The notes below the pieces were generated by a model. The model saw only the letters and a list, made by a program, of their open reading frames with translations. It was not told the origin of the DNA and ran no database searches. Source: Sepiola atlantica (taxonomy: Eukaryota; Mollusca; Cephalopoda; Sepiida; Sepiolidae). From it: 64,000 nucleotides of DNA. The number at the start of each line of letters is the position of its first letter. Position 1 is the stretch's first letter. The stretch lies in the NCBI GenBank assembly GCA_963556195.1, contig CAUVYP010000579.1, positions 992,001-1,056,000 of the forward strand. Reading direction: 5' to 3'. Both the position numbers and the translations under genes were made by a program. Positions 40,175-53,752 of this stretch are shown here, piece after piece.

Positions 40175-43150
40175 TTGTTGATGTTTTGCGTATTCAGTTT
40201 GTATCGACATATCTCCGGGAGTACAAGAGCTGAACTTCTGAAACTTGGTACTTCAGTAGAAAATGTGTGTCCGCTAATGTCTGCAAAGTTTCGGAGCACA
40301 ATTCTTATAAATGTGGAAGTTATTAACACAAGCGATATACCTTTTAAATCGCACTAAATTTTGTTGATGTTTTGCGTATTCAGTTTGTATCGACATATCC
40401 CCGGGAGTACAAGAGCTGAACTTCTGAAACTTGGTACTTCAGTAGAAAATGTGTGTCCGCTAATGTCTGCGAAGTTTCAGAGCACAATTCTTATAAATGT
40501 GGAAGTTATAAACAAAAGCGATATCAACTTAAAATCGCACTAAATTTTGTTGATGTTTTGCGTATTCAGTTTGTATCGACATATCTCCGGGAGTACAAGA
40601 GCTGAACTTCTGAAACTTGGTACTTCAGTAGAAAATGTGTGTCCGCTAATGTCTGCAAAGTTTCAGAGCACAATTTGTATAAATGTGGAAGTTATAAACA
40701 CAAGCGATATCAACTTAAAATCGCACTAAATTTTGTTGATGTTTTGCGTATTCAGTTTGTATCGACATATCTCCGGGAGTACAAGAGCTGAACTTCTGAA
40801 ACTTGGTACTTCAGTAGAAAATGTGTGTCCGCTAATGTCTGCAAAGTTTCGGAGCACAATTCTTATAAATGTGGAAGTTATAAACAAAAGCGATATCAAC
40901 TTAAAATCGCACTAAATTTTGTTGATGTTTTGCGTATTCAGTTTGTATCGACATATCTCCGGGAGTACAAGAGCTGAACTTCTGAAACTTGGTACTTCAG
41001 TAGAGAATGTGTGTCCGCTAATGTCTGCAAAGTTTCGGAGCACAATTCTTATAAATGTGGAAGTTATTAACAAAAGACCTATCAACTTAAAATCGCACTA
41101 AATTTTGTTTATGTTTTGCGTATTCAGTTTGTATCGACATATCTCCGGGAGTACAAGAGCTGAACTTCTGAAACTTGGTACTTCAGTAGAAAATGTGTGT
41201 CCGCTAATGTCTGCAAAGTTTCGGAGCACAATTCTTATAAATGTGGAAGTTATAAACAAAAGCGATATCAACTTAAAATCGCACTAAATGTTGTTGATGT
41301 TTTGCGTATTCAGTTTGTATCGACATATCTCCGGGAGTACAAGAGCTGAACTTTTGAAACTTGGTACTTCAGTAGAAAATGTGTGTCCGCTTATGTCTGC
41401 AAAGTTTCGGAGCACAATTCTTATAAATGTGGAAGTTATTAACACAAGCGATATACCTTTTAAATCGCACTAAATTTTGTTGATGTTTTGCGTATTCAGT
41501 TTGTATCGACATATCTCCGGGAGTACAAGAGCTGAACTTCTGAAACTCGGTACTTCAGTAGTAAATGTGTGTCCGCTAATGTCTGCAAAGTTTCAGAGCA
41601 CAATTCTTATAAATGTGGAAGTTATAAACAAAAGCGATATCAACTTAAAATCGCACTAAATTTTGTTGATGTTTTGCGTATTCAGTTTGTATCGACATAT
41701 CTCCGGGAGTACAAGAGCTGAACTTCTGAAACTTAGTACTTCAGTAGAAAATGTGTGTCCGCTAATGTCTGCAAAGTTTCAGAGCACAATTCTTATAAAT
41801 GTGGAAGTTATAAACACAAGCGATATCAACTTAAAATCGCACTAAATTTTGTTGATGTTTTGCGAATTCAGTTTGTATCGACATATCTCCGGGAGTACAA
41901 GAGCTGAACTTCTGAAACTTGGTACTTCAGTAGAAAATGTGTGTCCGCTAATGTCTGCAAAGTTTCGGAGCACAATTCTTATAAATGTGGAAGTTATTAA
42001 CAAAAGACCTATCAACTTTAAATCGCACTAAATTTTGTTTATGTTTTGCGTATTCAGTTTGTATCGACATATCTCCGGGAGTACAAGAGCTGACCTTCTG
42101 AAACTTCGTACATCAGTAGAAAATGTGTGTCCGCTATTGTCTGCAAAGTTTCGGAGCACAATTCTCATAAATGTGGAAGTTATAAACGAAAGCGATATCA
42201 ACTTAAAATCGCACTAAATTTTGTTGATGTTTTGCGTATTCAGTTTGTATCGACATATCTCCGGGAGTACAAGAGCTGAACTTCTGAAACTTGGTACTTC
42301 AGTAGAAAATGTGTGTCCGCTAATGTCTGCAAAGTTACGGAGCACAATTCTTATAAATGTGGAAGTTATAAACACAAGCGATATCAACTTAAAATCGCAC
42401 TAAATTTTGTTGATGTTTTGCGTATTCAGTTTGTATCGACATATCTCCGGGAGTACAAGAGCTGAACTTCTGAAACTTGGTACTTCAGTAGAAAATGTGT
42501 GTCCGCTAATGTCTGCAAAGTTTCGGAGCACAATTCTTATAAATGTGGAAGTTATAAACAAAAGCGATATCAACTTAAAATCGCACTAAATTTTGTTGAT
42601 GTTTTGCGTATTCAGTTTGTATCGACATATCTCCGGGAGTACAAGAGCTGAACTTCTGAAACTTGGTACTTCAGTAGAAAATGTGTGTCCGCTAATGTCT
42701 GCAAAGTTTCGGAGCACAATTCTTATAAATGTGGAAGTTATTAACACAAGCGATATACCTTATAAATCGCACTAAATTTTGTTGATGTTTTGCGTATTCA
42801 GTTTGTATCGACATATCTCCGGGAGTACAAGAGCTGAACTTCTGAAACTTGGTACTTCAGTAGAAAATGTGTGTCCGCTAATGTCTGCAAAGTTTCAGAG
42901 CACAATTCTTATAAATGTGGAAGTTATAAACAAAAGCGATATCAACTTAAAATCGCACTAAATTTTGTTGATGTTTTGCGTATTCAGTTTGTATCGACAT
43001 ATCTCCGGGAGTACAAGAGCTGAACTTCTGAAACTTGGTACTTCAGTAGAAAATGTGTGTCCGCTAATGTCTGCAAAGTTTCAGAGCACAATTCTTATAA
43101 ATGTGGAAGTTATAAACACAAGCGATATCAACTTAAAATCGCACTAAATT
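40175..43150 (+). repeat. 23-mer HOR, second copy, followed by I J B K F X
   Basis: Ten monomers (40175-42034) repeat those from 35897 at 4,278 bp, including atccccggg, the gag-marked C, the ATG-junction E with cttatg, and the gtagtaaat F. The E at 41291 has a private cttttg. The next six (I J B K F X) continue the order common in the left half. Confidence 0.86.
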
Positions 43151-43519
43151 TTGTTGATGTTTTGCGAATTCAGTTTGTATCAACATATCTCCGGGAGTAC
43201 AAGAGCTGAACTTCTGAAACTTGGTACTTCAGTAGAAAATGTGTGTCCGCTAATGTCTGCAAAGTTTCGGAGCACAATTCTTATAAATGTGGAAGTTATT
43301 AACAAAAGACCTATCAACTTTAAATCGCACTACATTTTGTTTATGTTTTGCGTATTCAGTTTGTATCGACATATCTCCGGGAGTACAAGAGCTGACCTTC
43401 TGAAACTTCGTACATCAGTAGAAAATGTGTGTCCGCTATTGTCTGCAAAGTTTCGGAGCACAATTCTCATAAATGTGGAAGTTATAAACAAAAGCGATAT
43501 CAACTTAAAATCGCACTAA
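43151..43519 (+). other. Two-monomer open frame created by TAA to TAC
   Basis: At 43331-43333 the usual TAA is TAC. Because 186 is divisible by three, the frame runs on through the next monomer to give 122 codons (120 from the first ATG). The same substitution occurs at 46493-46495 in a copy of this monomer. I see no codon-level constraint, signal peptide or known domain, so I regard it as a by-product of the period, not a gene. Confidence 0.8.
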
Positions 43520-46312
43520 ATTTTGTTGATGTTTTGCGTATTCAGTTTGTATCGACATATCTCCGGGAGTACAAGAGCTGAACTTCTGAAACTTGGTACT
43601 TCAGTAGAAAATGTGTGTCCGCTAATGTCTGCAAAGTCACGGAGCACAATTCTTATAAATGTGGAAGTTATAAACACAAGCGATATCAACTTAAAATCGC
43701 ACTAAATTTTGTTGATGTTTTGCGTATTCAGTTTGTATCGACATATCTCCGGGAGTACAAGAGCTGAACTTCTGAAACTTGGTACTTCAGTAGAAAATGT
43801 GTGTCCGCTAATGTCTGCAAAGTTTCGGAGCACAATTCTTATAAATGTGGAAGTTATAAACAAAAGCGATATCAACTTAAAATCGCACTAAATTTTGTTG
43901 ATGTTTTGCGTATTCAGTTTGTATCGACATATCTCCGGGAGTACAAGAGCTGAACTTCTGAAACTTGGTACTTCAGTAGAAAATGTGTGTCCGCTAATGT
44001 CTGCAAAGTTTCGGAGCACAATTCTTATAAATGTGGAAGTTATTAACACAAGCGATATACCTTTTAAATCGCACTAAATTTTGTTGATGTTTTGCGTATT
44101 CAGTTTGTATCGACATATCTCCGGGAGTACAAGAGCTGAACTTCTGAAACTTGGTACTTCAGTAGAAAATGTGTGTCCGCTAATGTCTGCGAAGTTTCAG
44201 AGCACAATTCTTATAAATGTGGAAGTTATAAACAAAAGCGATATCAACTTAAAATCGCACTAAATTTTGTTGATGTTTTGCGTATTCAGTTTGTATCGAC
44301 ATATCTCCGGGAGTACAAGAGCTGAACTTCTGAAACTTGGTACTTCAGTAGAAAATGTGTGTCCGCTAATGTCTGCAAAGTTTCAGAGCACAATTTGTAT
44401 AAATGTGGAAGTTATAAACACAAGCGATATCAACTTAAAATCGCACTAAATTTTGTTGATGTTTTGCGTATTCAGTTTGTATCGACATATCTCCGGGAGT
44501 ACAAGAGCTGAACTTCTGAAACTTGGTACTTCAGTAGAAAATGTGTGTCCGCTAATGTCTGCAAAGTTTCGGAGCACAATTCTTATAAATGTGGAAGTTA
44601 TAAACAAAAGCGATATCAACTTAAAATCGCACTAAATTTTGTTGATGTTTTGCGTATTCAGTTTGTATCGACATATCTCCGGGAGTACAAGAGCTGAACT
44701 TCTGAAACTTGGTACTTCAGTAGAAAATGTGTGTCCGCTAATGTCTGCAAAGTTTCGGAGCACAATTCTTATAAATGTGGAAGTTATTAACAAAAGACCT
44801 ATCAACTTAAAATCGCACTAAATTTTGTTTATGTTTTGCGTATTCAGTTTGTATCGACATATCTCCGGGAGTACAAGAGCTGAACTTCTGAAACTTGGTA
44901 CTTCAGTAGAAAATGTGTGTCCGCTAATGTCTGCAAAGTTTCAGAGCACACTTCTTATAAATGTGGAAGTTATAAACAAAAGCGATATCAACTTAAAATC
45001 GCACTAAATTTTGTTGATGTTTTGCGTATTCAGTTTGTATCGACATATCTCCGGGAGTACAAGAGCTGAACTTCTGAAACTTGGTACTTCAGTAGAAAAT
45101 GTGTGTCCGCTAATGTCTGCAAAGTTTCAGAGCACAATTTGTATAAATGTGGAAGTTATAAACACAAGCGATATCAACTTAAAATCGCACTAAATTTTGT
45201 TGATGTTTTGCGTATTCAGTTTGTATCGACATATCTCCGGGAGTACAAGAGCTGAACTTCTGAAACTTGGTACTTCAGTAGAAAATGTGTGTCTGCTAAT
45301 GTCTGCAAAGTTTCAGAGCACAATTCTTATAAATGTGGAAGTTATAAACAAAAGCGATATCAACTTAAAATCGCACTAAATTTTGTTGATGTTTTGCGTA
45401 TTCAGTTTGTATCGACATATCTCCGGGAGTACAAGAGCTGAACTTCTGAAACTTGGTACTTCAGTAGAAAATGTGTGTCCGCTAATGTCTGCAAAGTTAT
45501 TGAGCACAATTCTTATAAATGTGGAAGTTATAAACACAAGCGATATCAACTTAAAATCGCACTAAATTTTGTTGATGTTTTGCGTATTCAGTTTGTATCG
45601 ACATATCTCCGGGAGTACAAGAGCTGAACTTCTGAAACTTGGTACTTCAGTAGAAAATGTGTGTCCGCTAATGTCTGCAAAGTTTCGGAGCACAATTCTT
45701 ATAAATGTGGAAGTTATAAACAAAAGCGATATCAACTTAAAATCGCACTAAATTTTGTTGATGTTTTGCGTATTCAGTTTGTATCGACATATCTCCGGGA
45801 GTACAAGAGCTGAACTTCTGAAACTTGGTACTTCAGTAGAAAATGTGTGTCCGCTAATGTCTGCAAAGTTTCGGAGCACAATTCTTATAAATGTGGAAGT
45901 TATTAACACAAGCGATATACCTTATAAATCGAACTAAATTTTGTTGATGTTTTGCGTATTTAGTTTGTATCGACATATCTCCGGGAGTACAAGAGCTGAA
46001 CTTCTGAAACTTGGTACTTCAGTAGAAAATGTGTGTCCGCTAATGTCTGCAAAGTTTCAGAGCACAATTCTTATAAATGTGGAAGTTATAAACAAAAGCG
46101 ATATCAACTTAAAATCGCACTAAATTTTGTTGATGTTTTGCGTATTCAGTTTGTATCGACATATCTCCGGGAGTACAAGAGCTGAACTTCTGAAACTTGG
46201 TACTTCAGTAGAAAATGTGTGTCCGCTAATGTCTGCAAAGTTTCAGAGCACAATTCTTATAAATGTGGAAGTTATAAACACAAGCGATATCAACTTAAAA
46301 TCGCACTAAATT
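43151..46312 (+). repeat. 17-monomer unit beginning with a stop-loss CEF
   Basis: It begins with CEF carrying tatcaacat and a final codon tac, then I, J with gtcacgg, B E F', A B C, D with acacttctt, A, F with gtctgct, J with gttattg, B K F and X. An identical CEF starts the next unit at 46313, 17 monomers on. K at 45755 ends tcgaac instead of tcgcac. Confidence 0.85.
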
Positions 46313-48172
46313 TTGTTGATGTTTTGCGAATTCAGTTTGTATCAACATATCTCCGGGAGTACAAGAGCTGAACTTCTGAAACTTGGTACTTCAGTAGAAA
46401 ATGTGTGTCCGCTAATGTCTGCAAAGTTTCGGAGCACAATTCTTATAAATGTGGAAGTTATTAACAAAAGACCTATCAACTTTAAATCGCACTACATTTT
46501 GTTTATGTTTTGCGTATTCAGTTTGTATCGACATATCTCCGGGAGTACAAGAGCTGAACTTCTGAAACTTGGTACTTCAGTAGAAAATGTGTGTCCGCTA
46601 ATGTCTGCAAAGTTTCGGAGCACAATTCTTATAAATGTGGAAGTTATAAACAAAAGCGATATCAACTTAAAATCGCACTAAATTTTGTTGATGTTTTGCG
46701 TATTCAGTTTGTATCGACATATCTCCGGGAGTACAAGAGCTGAACTTCTGAAACTTGGTACTTCAGTAGAAAATGTGTGTCCGCTAATGTCTGCAAAGTT
46801 TCGGAGCACAATTCTTATAAATGTGGAAGTTATTAACAAAAGACCTATCAACTTAAAATCGCACTAAATTTTGTTTATGTTTTGCGTATTCAGTTTGTAT
46901 CGACATATCTCCGGGAGTACAAGAGCTGAACTTCTGAAACTTGGTACTTCAGTAGAAAATGTGTGTCCGCTAATGTCTGCAAAGTTTCAGAGCACACTTC
47001 TTATAAATGTGGAAGTTATAAACAAAAGCGATATCAACTTAAAATCGCACTAAATTTTGTTGATGTTTTGCGTATTCAGTTTGTATCGACATATCTCCGG
47101 GAGTACAAGAGCTGAACTTCTGAAACTTGGTACTTCAGTAGAAAATGTGTGTCCGCTAATGTCTGCAAAGTTTCAGAGCACAATTTGTATAAATGTGGAA
47201 GTTATAAACACAAGCGATATCAACTTAAAATCGCACTAAATTTTGTTGATGTTTTGCGTATTCAGTTTGTATCGACATATCTCCGGGAGTACAAGAGCTG
47301 AACTTCTGAAACTTGGTACTTCAGTAGAAAATGTGTGTCTGCTAATGTCTGCAAAGTTTCAGAGCACAATTCTTATAAATGTGGAAGTTATAAACAAAAG
47401 CGATATCAACTTAAAATCGCACTAAATTTTGTTGATGTTTTGCGTATTCAGTTTGTATCGACATATCTCCGGGAGTACAAGAGCTGAACTTCTGAAACTT
47501 GGTACTTCAGTAGAAAATGTGTGTCCGCTAATGTCTGCAAAGTTACGGAGCACAATTCTTATAAATGTGGAAGTTATAAACACAAGCGATATCAACTTAA
47601 AATCGCACTAAATTTTGTTGATGTTTTGCGTATTCAGTTTGTATCGACATATCTCCGGGAGTACAAGAGCTGAACTTCTGAAACTTGGTACTTCAGTAGA
47701 AAATGTGTGTCCGCTAATGTCTGCAAAGTTTCGGAGCACAATTCTTATAAATGTGGAAGTTATAAACAAAAGCGATATCAACTTAAAATCGCACTAAATT
47801 TTGTTGATGTTTTGCGTATTCAGTTTGTATCGACATATCTCCGGGAGTACAAGAGCTGAACTTCTGAAACTTGGTACTTCAGTAGAAAATGTGTGTCCGC
47901 TAATGTCTGCAAAGTTTCGGAGCACAATTCTTATAAATGTGGAAGTTATTAACACAAGCGATATACCTTATAAATCGCACTAAATTTTGTTGATGTTTTG
48001 CGTATTTAGTTTGTATCGACATATCTCCGGGAGTACAAGAGCTGAACTTCTGAAACTTGGTACTTCAGTAGAAAATGTGTGTCCGCTAATGTCTGCAAAG
48101 TTTCAGAGCACAATTCTTATAAATGTGGAAGTTATAAACAAAAGCGATATCAACTTAAAATCGCACTAAATT
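46313..48172 (+). repeat. Ten-monomer unit, 11-monomer offset to the previous one
   Basis: After the stop-loss CEF comes a hybrid B with ttt junction (46499) standing where I stood before. Then follow C, D with acacttctt, A, F with gtctgct, J, B, K and F with tatttag. From C to F these match 44639-46126 at 2,046 bp. The private gttattg and tcgaac changes of the earlier copy are absent here. A second stop-loss open frame spans 46313-46681. Confidence 0.85.
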
Positions 48173-51100
48173 TTGTTGATGTTTTGCGTATTCAGTTTGT
48201 ATCGACATATCTCCGGGAGTACAAGAGCTGAACTTCTGAAACTTGGTACTTCAGTAGAAAATGTGTGTCCGCTATTGTCTGCAAAGTTTCGGAGCACAAT
48301 TCTCATTAATGTGGAAGTTATAAACAAAAGCGATATCAACTTTAAATCGCACTAAATTTTGTTGATGTTTTGCGTATTAAGTTTGTATCGACATATCTCC
48401 GGGAGTACAAGAGCTGAACTTCTGAAACTTGGTACTTCAGTAGAAAATGTGTGTCCGCTAATGTCTGCAAAGTTTCGGAGCACAATTCTTATAAATGTGG
48501 AAGTTATTAACAAAAGACCTATCAACTTTAAATCGCACTAAATTTTGTTTATGTTTTGCGTATTCAGTTTGTATCGACATATCTCCGGGAGTACAAGAGC
48601 TGAACTTCTGAAACTTCGTACATCAGTAGAAAATGTGTGTCCGCTAATGTCTGCGAAGTTTCGGAGCACAATTCTCATAAATGTGGAAGTTATAAACAAA
48701 AGCGATATCAACTTAAAATCGCACTAAATTTTGTTGATGTTTTGCGTATTCAGTTTGTATCGACATATCTCCGGGAGTACAAGAGCTGAACTTCTGAAAC
48801 TTGGTACTTCAGTAGAAAATGTGTGTCCGCTAATGTCTGCAAAGTTTCGGAGCACAATTCTTATAAATGTGAAAGTTATTAACACAAGCGATATACCTTT
48901 TAAATCGCACTAAATTTTGTTGATGTTTTGCGTATTCAGTTTGTATCGACATATCTCCGGGAGTACAAGAGCTGAACTTCTGAAACTTCGTACATCAGTA
49001 GAAAATGTGTGTCCGCTAATGTCTGCAAAGTTTCAGAGCACAATTCTTATAAATGTGGAAGTTATAAACAAAAGCGATATCAACTTAAAATCGCACTAAA
49101 TTTTGTTGATGTTTTGCGTATTCAGTTTGTATCGACATATCTCCGGGAGTACAAGAGCTGAACTTCTGAAACTTGGTACTTCAGTAGAAAATGTGTGTCC
49201 GCTAATGTCTGCAAAGTTTCAGAGCACAATTTGTATAAATGTGGAAGTTATAAACACAAGCGATATCAACTTAAAATCGCACTAAATTTTGTTGATGTTT
49301 TGCGTATTCAGTTTGTATCGACATATCTCCGGGAGTACAAGAGCTGAACTTCTGAAACTTGGTACTTCAGTAGAAAATGTGTGTCCGCTAATGTCTGCAA
49401 AGTTTCGGAGCACAATTCTTATAAATGTGGAAGTTATTAACACAAGCGATATAGCTTTCAAATCGCACTAAATTTTGTTGATGTTTTGCGTATTCAGTTT
49501 GTATCGACATATCTCCGGGAGTACAAGAGCTGAACTTCTGAAACTTGGTACTTCAGTAGAAAATGTGTGTCCGCTAATGTCTGCAAAGTTTCAGAGCACA
49601 ATTCTTATAAATGTGGAAGTTATAAACAAAAGCGATATCAACTTAAAATCGCACTAAATTTTGTTGATGTTTTGCGTATTCAGTTTGTATCGACATATCT
49701 CCGGGAGTACAAGAGCTGAACTTCTGAAACTTGGTACTTCAGTAGAAAATGTGTGTCCGCTAATGTCTGCAAACTTTCAGAGCACAATTTGTATAAATGT
49801 GGAAGTTATAAACACAAGCGATATCAACTTAAAATCGCACTAAATTTTGTTGATGTTTTGCGTATTCAGTTTGTATCGACATATCTCCGGGAGTACAAGA
49901 GCTGAACTTCTGAAACTTGGTACTTCAGTAGAAAATGTGTGTCCGCTAATGTCTGCAAAGTTTCGGAGAACAATTCTTATAAATGTGGAAGTTATAAACA
50001 AAAGCGATATCAACTTAAAATCGCACTAAATTTTGTTGATGTTTTGCGTATTAAGTTTGTATCGACATATCTCCGGGAGTACAAGAGCTGAACTTCTGAA
50101 ACTTGGTACTTCAGTAGAAAATGTGTGTCCGCTAATGTCTGCAAAGTTTCGGAGCACAATTCTTATAAATGTGGAAGTTATTAACAAAAGACCTATCAAC
50201 TTTAAATCGCACTAAATTTTGTTTATGTTTTGCGTATTCAGTTTGTATCGACATATCTCCGGGAGTACAAGAGCTGAACTTCTGAAACTTCGTACATCAG
50301 TAGAAAATGTGTGTCCGCTATTTTCTGCAAAGTTTCGGAGCACAATTCTCATAAATGTGGAAGTTATAAACAAAAGCGATATCAACTTAAAATCGCACTA
50401 AATTTTGTTGATGTTTTGCGTATTCAGTTTGTATCGACATATCTCCGGGAGTACAAGAGCTCAACTTCTGAAACTTGGTACTTCAGTAGAAAATGTGTGT
50501 CCGCTAATGTCTGCAAAGTTTCGGAGCACAATTCTTATAAATGTGGAAGTTATTAACACAAGCGATATACCTTTTAAATCGCACTAAATTTTGTTGATGT
50601 TTTGCGTATTCAGTTTGTATCGACATATCTCCGGGAGTACAAGAGCTGAACTTCTGAAACTTGGTACTTCAGTAGAAAATGTGTGTCCGCTAATGTCTGC
50701 AAAGTTTCGGAGCACAATTCTTATAAATGTGGAAGTTATAAACAAAAGCGATATCAACTTAAAGTCGCACTAAATTTTGTTGATGTTTTGCGTATTCAGT
50801 TTGTATCGACATATCTCCGGGAGTACAAGAGCTGAACTTCTGAAACTTGGTACTTCAGTAGAAAATGTGTGTCCGCTAATGTCTGCAAAGTTTCGGAGCA
50901 CAATTCTTATAAATGTGGAAGTTATTAACACAAGCGATATACCTTTTAAATCGCACTAAATTTTGTTGATGTTTTGCGTATTCAGTTTGTATCGACATAT
51001 CTCCGGGAGTACAAGAGCGTAACTTCTGAAACTTGGTACTTCAGTAGAAAATGTGTGTCCGCTAATGTCTGCAAAGTTTCAGAGCACAATTTGTATAAAT

Positions 51101-51334
51101 GTGGAAGTTATAAACAAAAGCGATATCAACTTAAAATCGCACTAAATTTTGTTGATGTTTTGCGTATTCAGTTTGTATCGACATATCTCCGGGAGTACAA
51201 GAGCTGAACTTCTGAAACTTGGTACTTCAGTAGAAAATGTGTGTCCGCTAATGTCTGCAAAGTTTCAGAGCACAATTCTTATAAATGTGGAAGTTATAAA
51301 CACAAGCGATATCAACATAAAATCGCACTAAATT
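48173..51334 (+). repeat. Weakly ordered stretch of 17 monomers
   Basis: Two partly similar series, 48359-48916 and 50033-50590, each hold a C2 with tattaag, a cgtaca-marked I-like monomer and an E. The rest is E, F, A, B in mixed order. Private changes are frequent: cattaat at 48304-48310, atagct in the E at 49289, aaactttc in the A at 49661, gagaac at 49966-49971, ttttct in the monomer at 50219, tcaac at 50461, aaagtc at 50761-50766. At 51019-51020 tg is swapped to gt, giving a stop in that frame. Confidence 0.8.
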
Positions 51335-52822
51335 TTGTTGATGTTTTGCGTATTCAGTTTGTATCGACATATCTCCGGGAGTACAAGAGCTGAACTTCTG
51401 AAACTTGGTACTTCAGTAGAAAATGTGTGTCCGCTAATGTCTGCAAAGTTTCGGAGCACAATTCTTATAAATGTGAAAGTTATTAACACAAGCGATATAC
51501 CTTTTAAATCGCACTAAATTTTGTTGATGTTTTGCGTATTCAGTTTGTATCGACATATCTCCGGGAGTACAAGAGCTGAACTTCTGAAACTTGGTACTTC
51601 AGTAGAAAATGTGTGTCCGCTAATGTCTGCAAAGTTTCAGAGCACAATTCTTATAAATGTGGAAGTTATAAACAAAAGCGATATCAACTTAAAATCGCAC
51701 TAAATTTTGTTTATGTTTTGCGTATTCAGTTTGTATCGACATATCTCCGGGAGTACAAGAGCTGAACTTCTGAAACTTGGTACTTCAGTAGAAAATGTGT
51801 GTCCGCTAATGTCTGCAAAGTTTCAGAGCACAATTTGTATAAATGTGGAAGTTATAAACACAAGCGATATCAACTTAAAATCGCACTAAATTTTGTTGAT
51901 GTTTTGCGTATTCAGTTTGTATCGACATATCTCCGGGAGTACAAGAGCTGAACTTCTGAAACTTGGTACTTCAGTAGAAAATGTGTGTCCGCTAATGTCT
52001 GCAAAGTTTCGGAGCACAATTCTTATAAATGTGGAAGTTATTAACACAAGCGATATACCTTTTAAATCGCACTAAATTTTGTTGATGTTTTGCGTATTCA
52101 GTTTGTATCGACATATCTCCGGGAGTACAAGAGCTGAACTTCTTAAACTTGGTACTTCAGTAGAAAATGTGTGTCCGCTAATGTCTGCAAAGTTTCAGAG
52201 CACAATTCTTATTAATGTGGAAGTTATAAACAAAAGCGATATCAACTTAAAATCGCACTAAATTTTGTTGATGTTTTGCGTATTCAGTTTGTATCGACAT
52301 ATCTCCGGGAGTACAAGAGCTGAACTTCTGAAACTTGGTACTTCAGTAGAAAATGTGTGTCCGCTAATGTCTGCAAAGTTTCAGAGCACAATTCTTATAA
52401 ATGTGGAAGTTATAAACACAAGCGATATCAACATAAAATCGCACTAAATTTTGTTGATGTTTTGCGTATTCAGTTTGTATCGACATATCTCCGGGAGTAC
52501 AAGAGCTGAACTTCTGAAACTTGGTACTTCAGTAGAAAATGTGTGTCCGCTAATGTCTGCAAAGGTTCGGAGCACAATTCTTATAAATGTGGAAGTTATT
52601 AACAGAAGACCTATCAACTTAAAATCGCACTAAATTTTGTTTATGTTTTGCGTATTCAGTTTGTATCGACATATCTCCGGGAGTACAAGAGCTGAACTTC
52701 TGAAACTTCGTACATCAGTAGAAAATGTGTGTCCGCTAATGTCTGCAAAGTTTCGGAGCACAATTCTCATAAATGTGGAAGTTATAAACAAAAGCGATAT
52801 CAACTTAAAATCGCACTAAATT
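51335..52822 (+). repeat. 8-mer HOR, copy 1 (1,488 bp)
   Basis: The order is E with gtgaaag, F, A with ttt junction, E, F with cttaaac and tattaat, X with acataaa, C with aaaggtt and acagaa, and a cgtaca-marked I-like monomer. The first five recur from 52823. Confidence 0.85.
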
Positions 52823-53752
52823 TTGTTGATGTTTTGCGTATTCAGTTTGTATCGACATATCTCCGGGAGTACAAGAGCTGAACTTCTGAAACTTGGTACT
52901 TCAGTAGAAAATGTGTGTCCGCTAATGTCTGCAAAGTTTCGGAGCACAATTCTTATAAATGTGAAAGTTATTAACACAAGCGATATACCTTTTAAATCGC
53001 ACTAAATTTTGTTGATGTTTTGCGTATTCAGTTTGTATCGACATATCTCCGGGAGTACAAGAGCTGAACTTCTGAAACTTGGTACTTCAGTAGAAAATGT
53101 GTGTCCGCTAATGTCTGCAAAGTTTCAGAGCACAATTCTTATAAATGTGGAAGTTATAAACAAAAGCGATATCAACTTAAAATCGCACTAAATTTTGTTT
53201 ATGTTTTGCGTATTCAGTTTGTATCGACATATCTCCGGGAGTACAAGAGCTGAACTTCTGAAACTTGGTACTTCAGTAGAAAATGTGTGTCCGCTAATGT
53301 CTGCAAAGTTTCAGAGCACAATTTGTATAAATGTGGAAGTTATAAACACAAGCGATATCAACTTAAAATCGCACTAAATTTTGTTGATGTTTTGCGTATT
53401 CAGTTTGTATCGACATATCTCCGGGAGTACAAGAGCTGAACTTCTGAAACTTGGTACTTCAGTAGAAAATGTGTGTCCGCTAATGTCTGCAAAGTTTCGG
53501 AGCACAATTCTTATAAATGTGGAAGTTATTAACACAAGCGATATACCTTTTAAATCGCACTAAATTTTGTTGATGTTTTGCGTATTCAGTTTGTATCGAC
53601 ATATCTCCGGGAGTACAAGAGCTGAACTTCTTAAACTTGGTACTTCAGTAGAAAATGTGTGTCCGCTAATGTCTGCAAAGTTTCAGAGCACAATTCTTAT
53701 TAATGTGGAAGTTATAAACAAAAGCGATATCAACTTAAAATCGCACTAAATT
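52823..53752 (+). repeat. 8-mer HOR, partial copy 2 (five monomers)
   Basis: E with gtgaaag, F, A with ttt junction, E and F with cttaaac and tattaat repeat 51335-52264 at 1,488 bp. The copy then switches to an X monomer with tctcat and atcacac, which starts the next family. Confidence 0.85.

Noticed and set aside
43151..46681. Stop-loss double open frames as a real two-domain protein gene
   Set aside because: Two copies of one mutated monomer, no codon constraint, no recognisable start context or splice signals, and the same sequence is satellite on both sides.
50974..51207. 77-codon open frame across 50963-51207, and the 81-codon one at 50311-50556
   Set aside because: They result from local changes at the usual TGA (gcgtaac at 51017-51023, tcaac at 50461). 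They are repeat sequence read in another phase.
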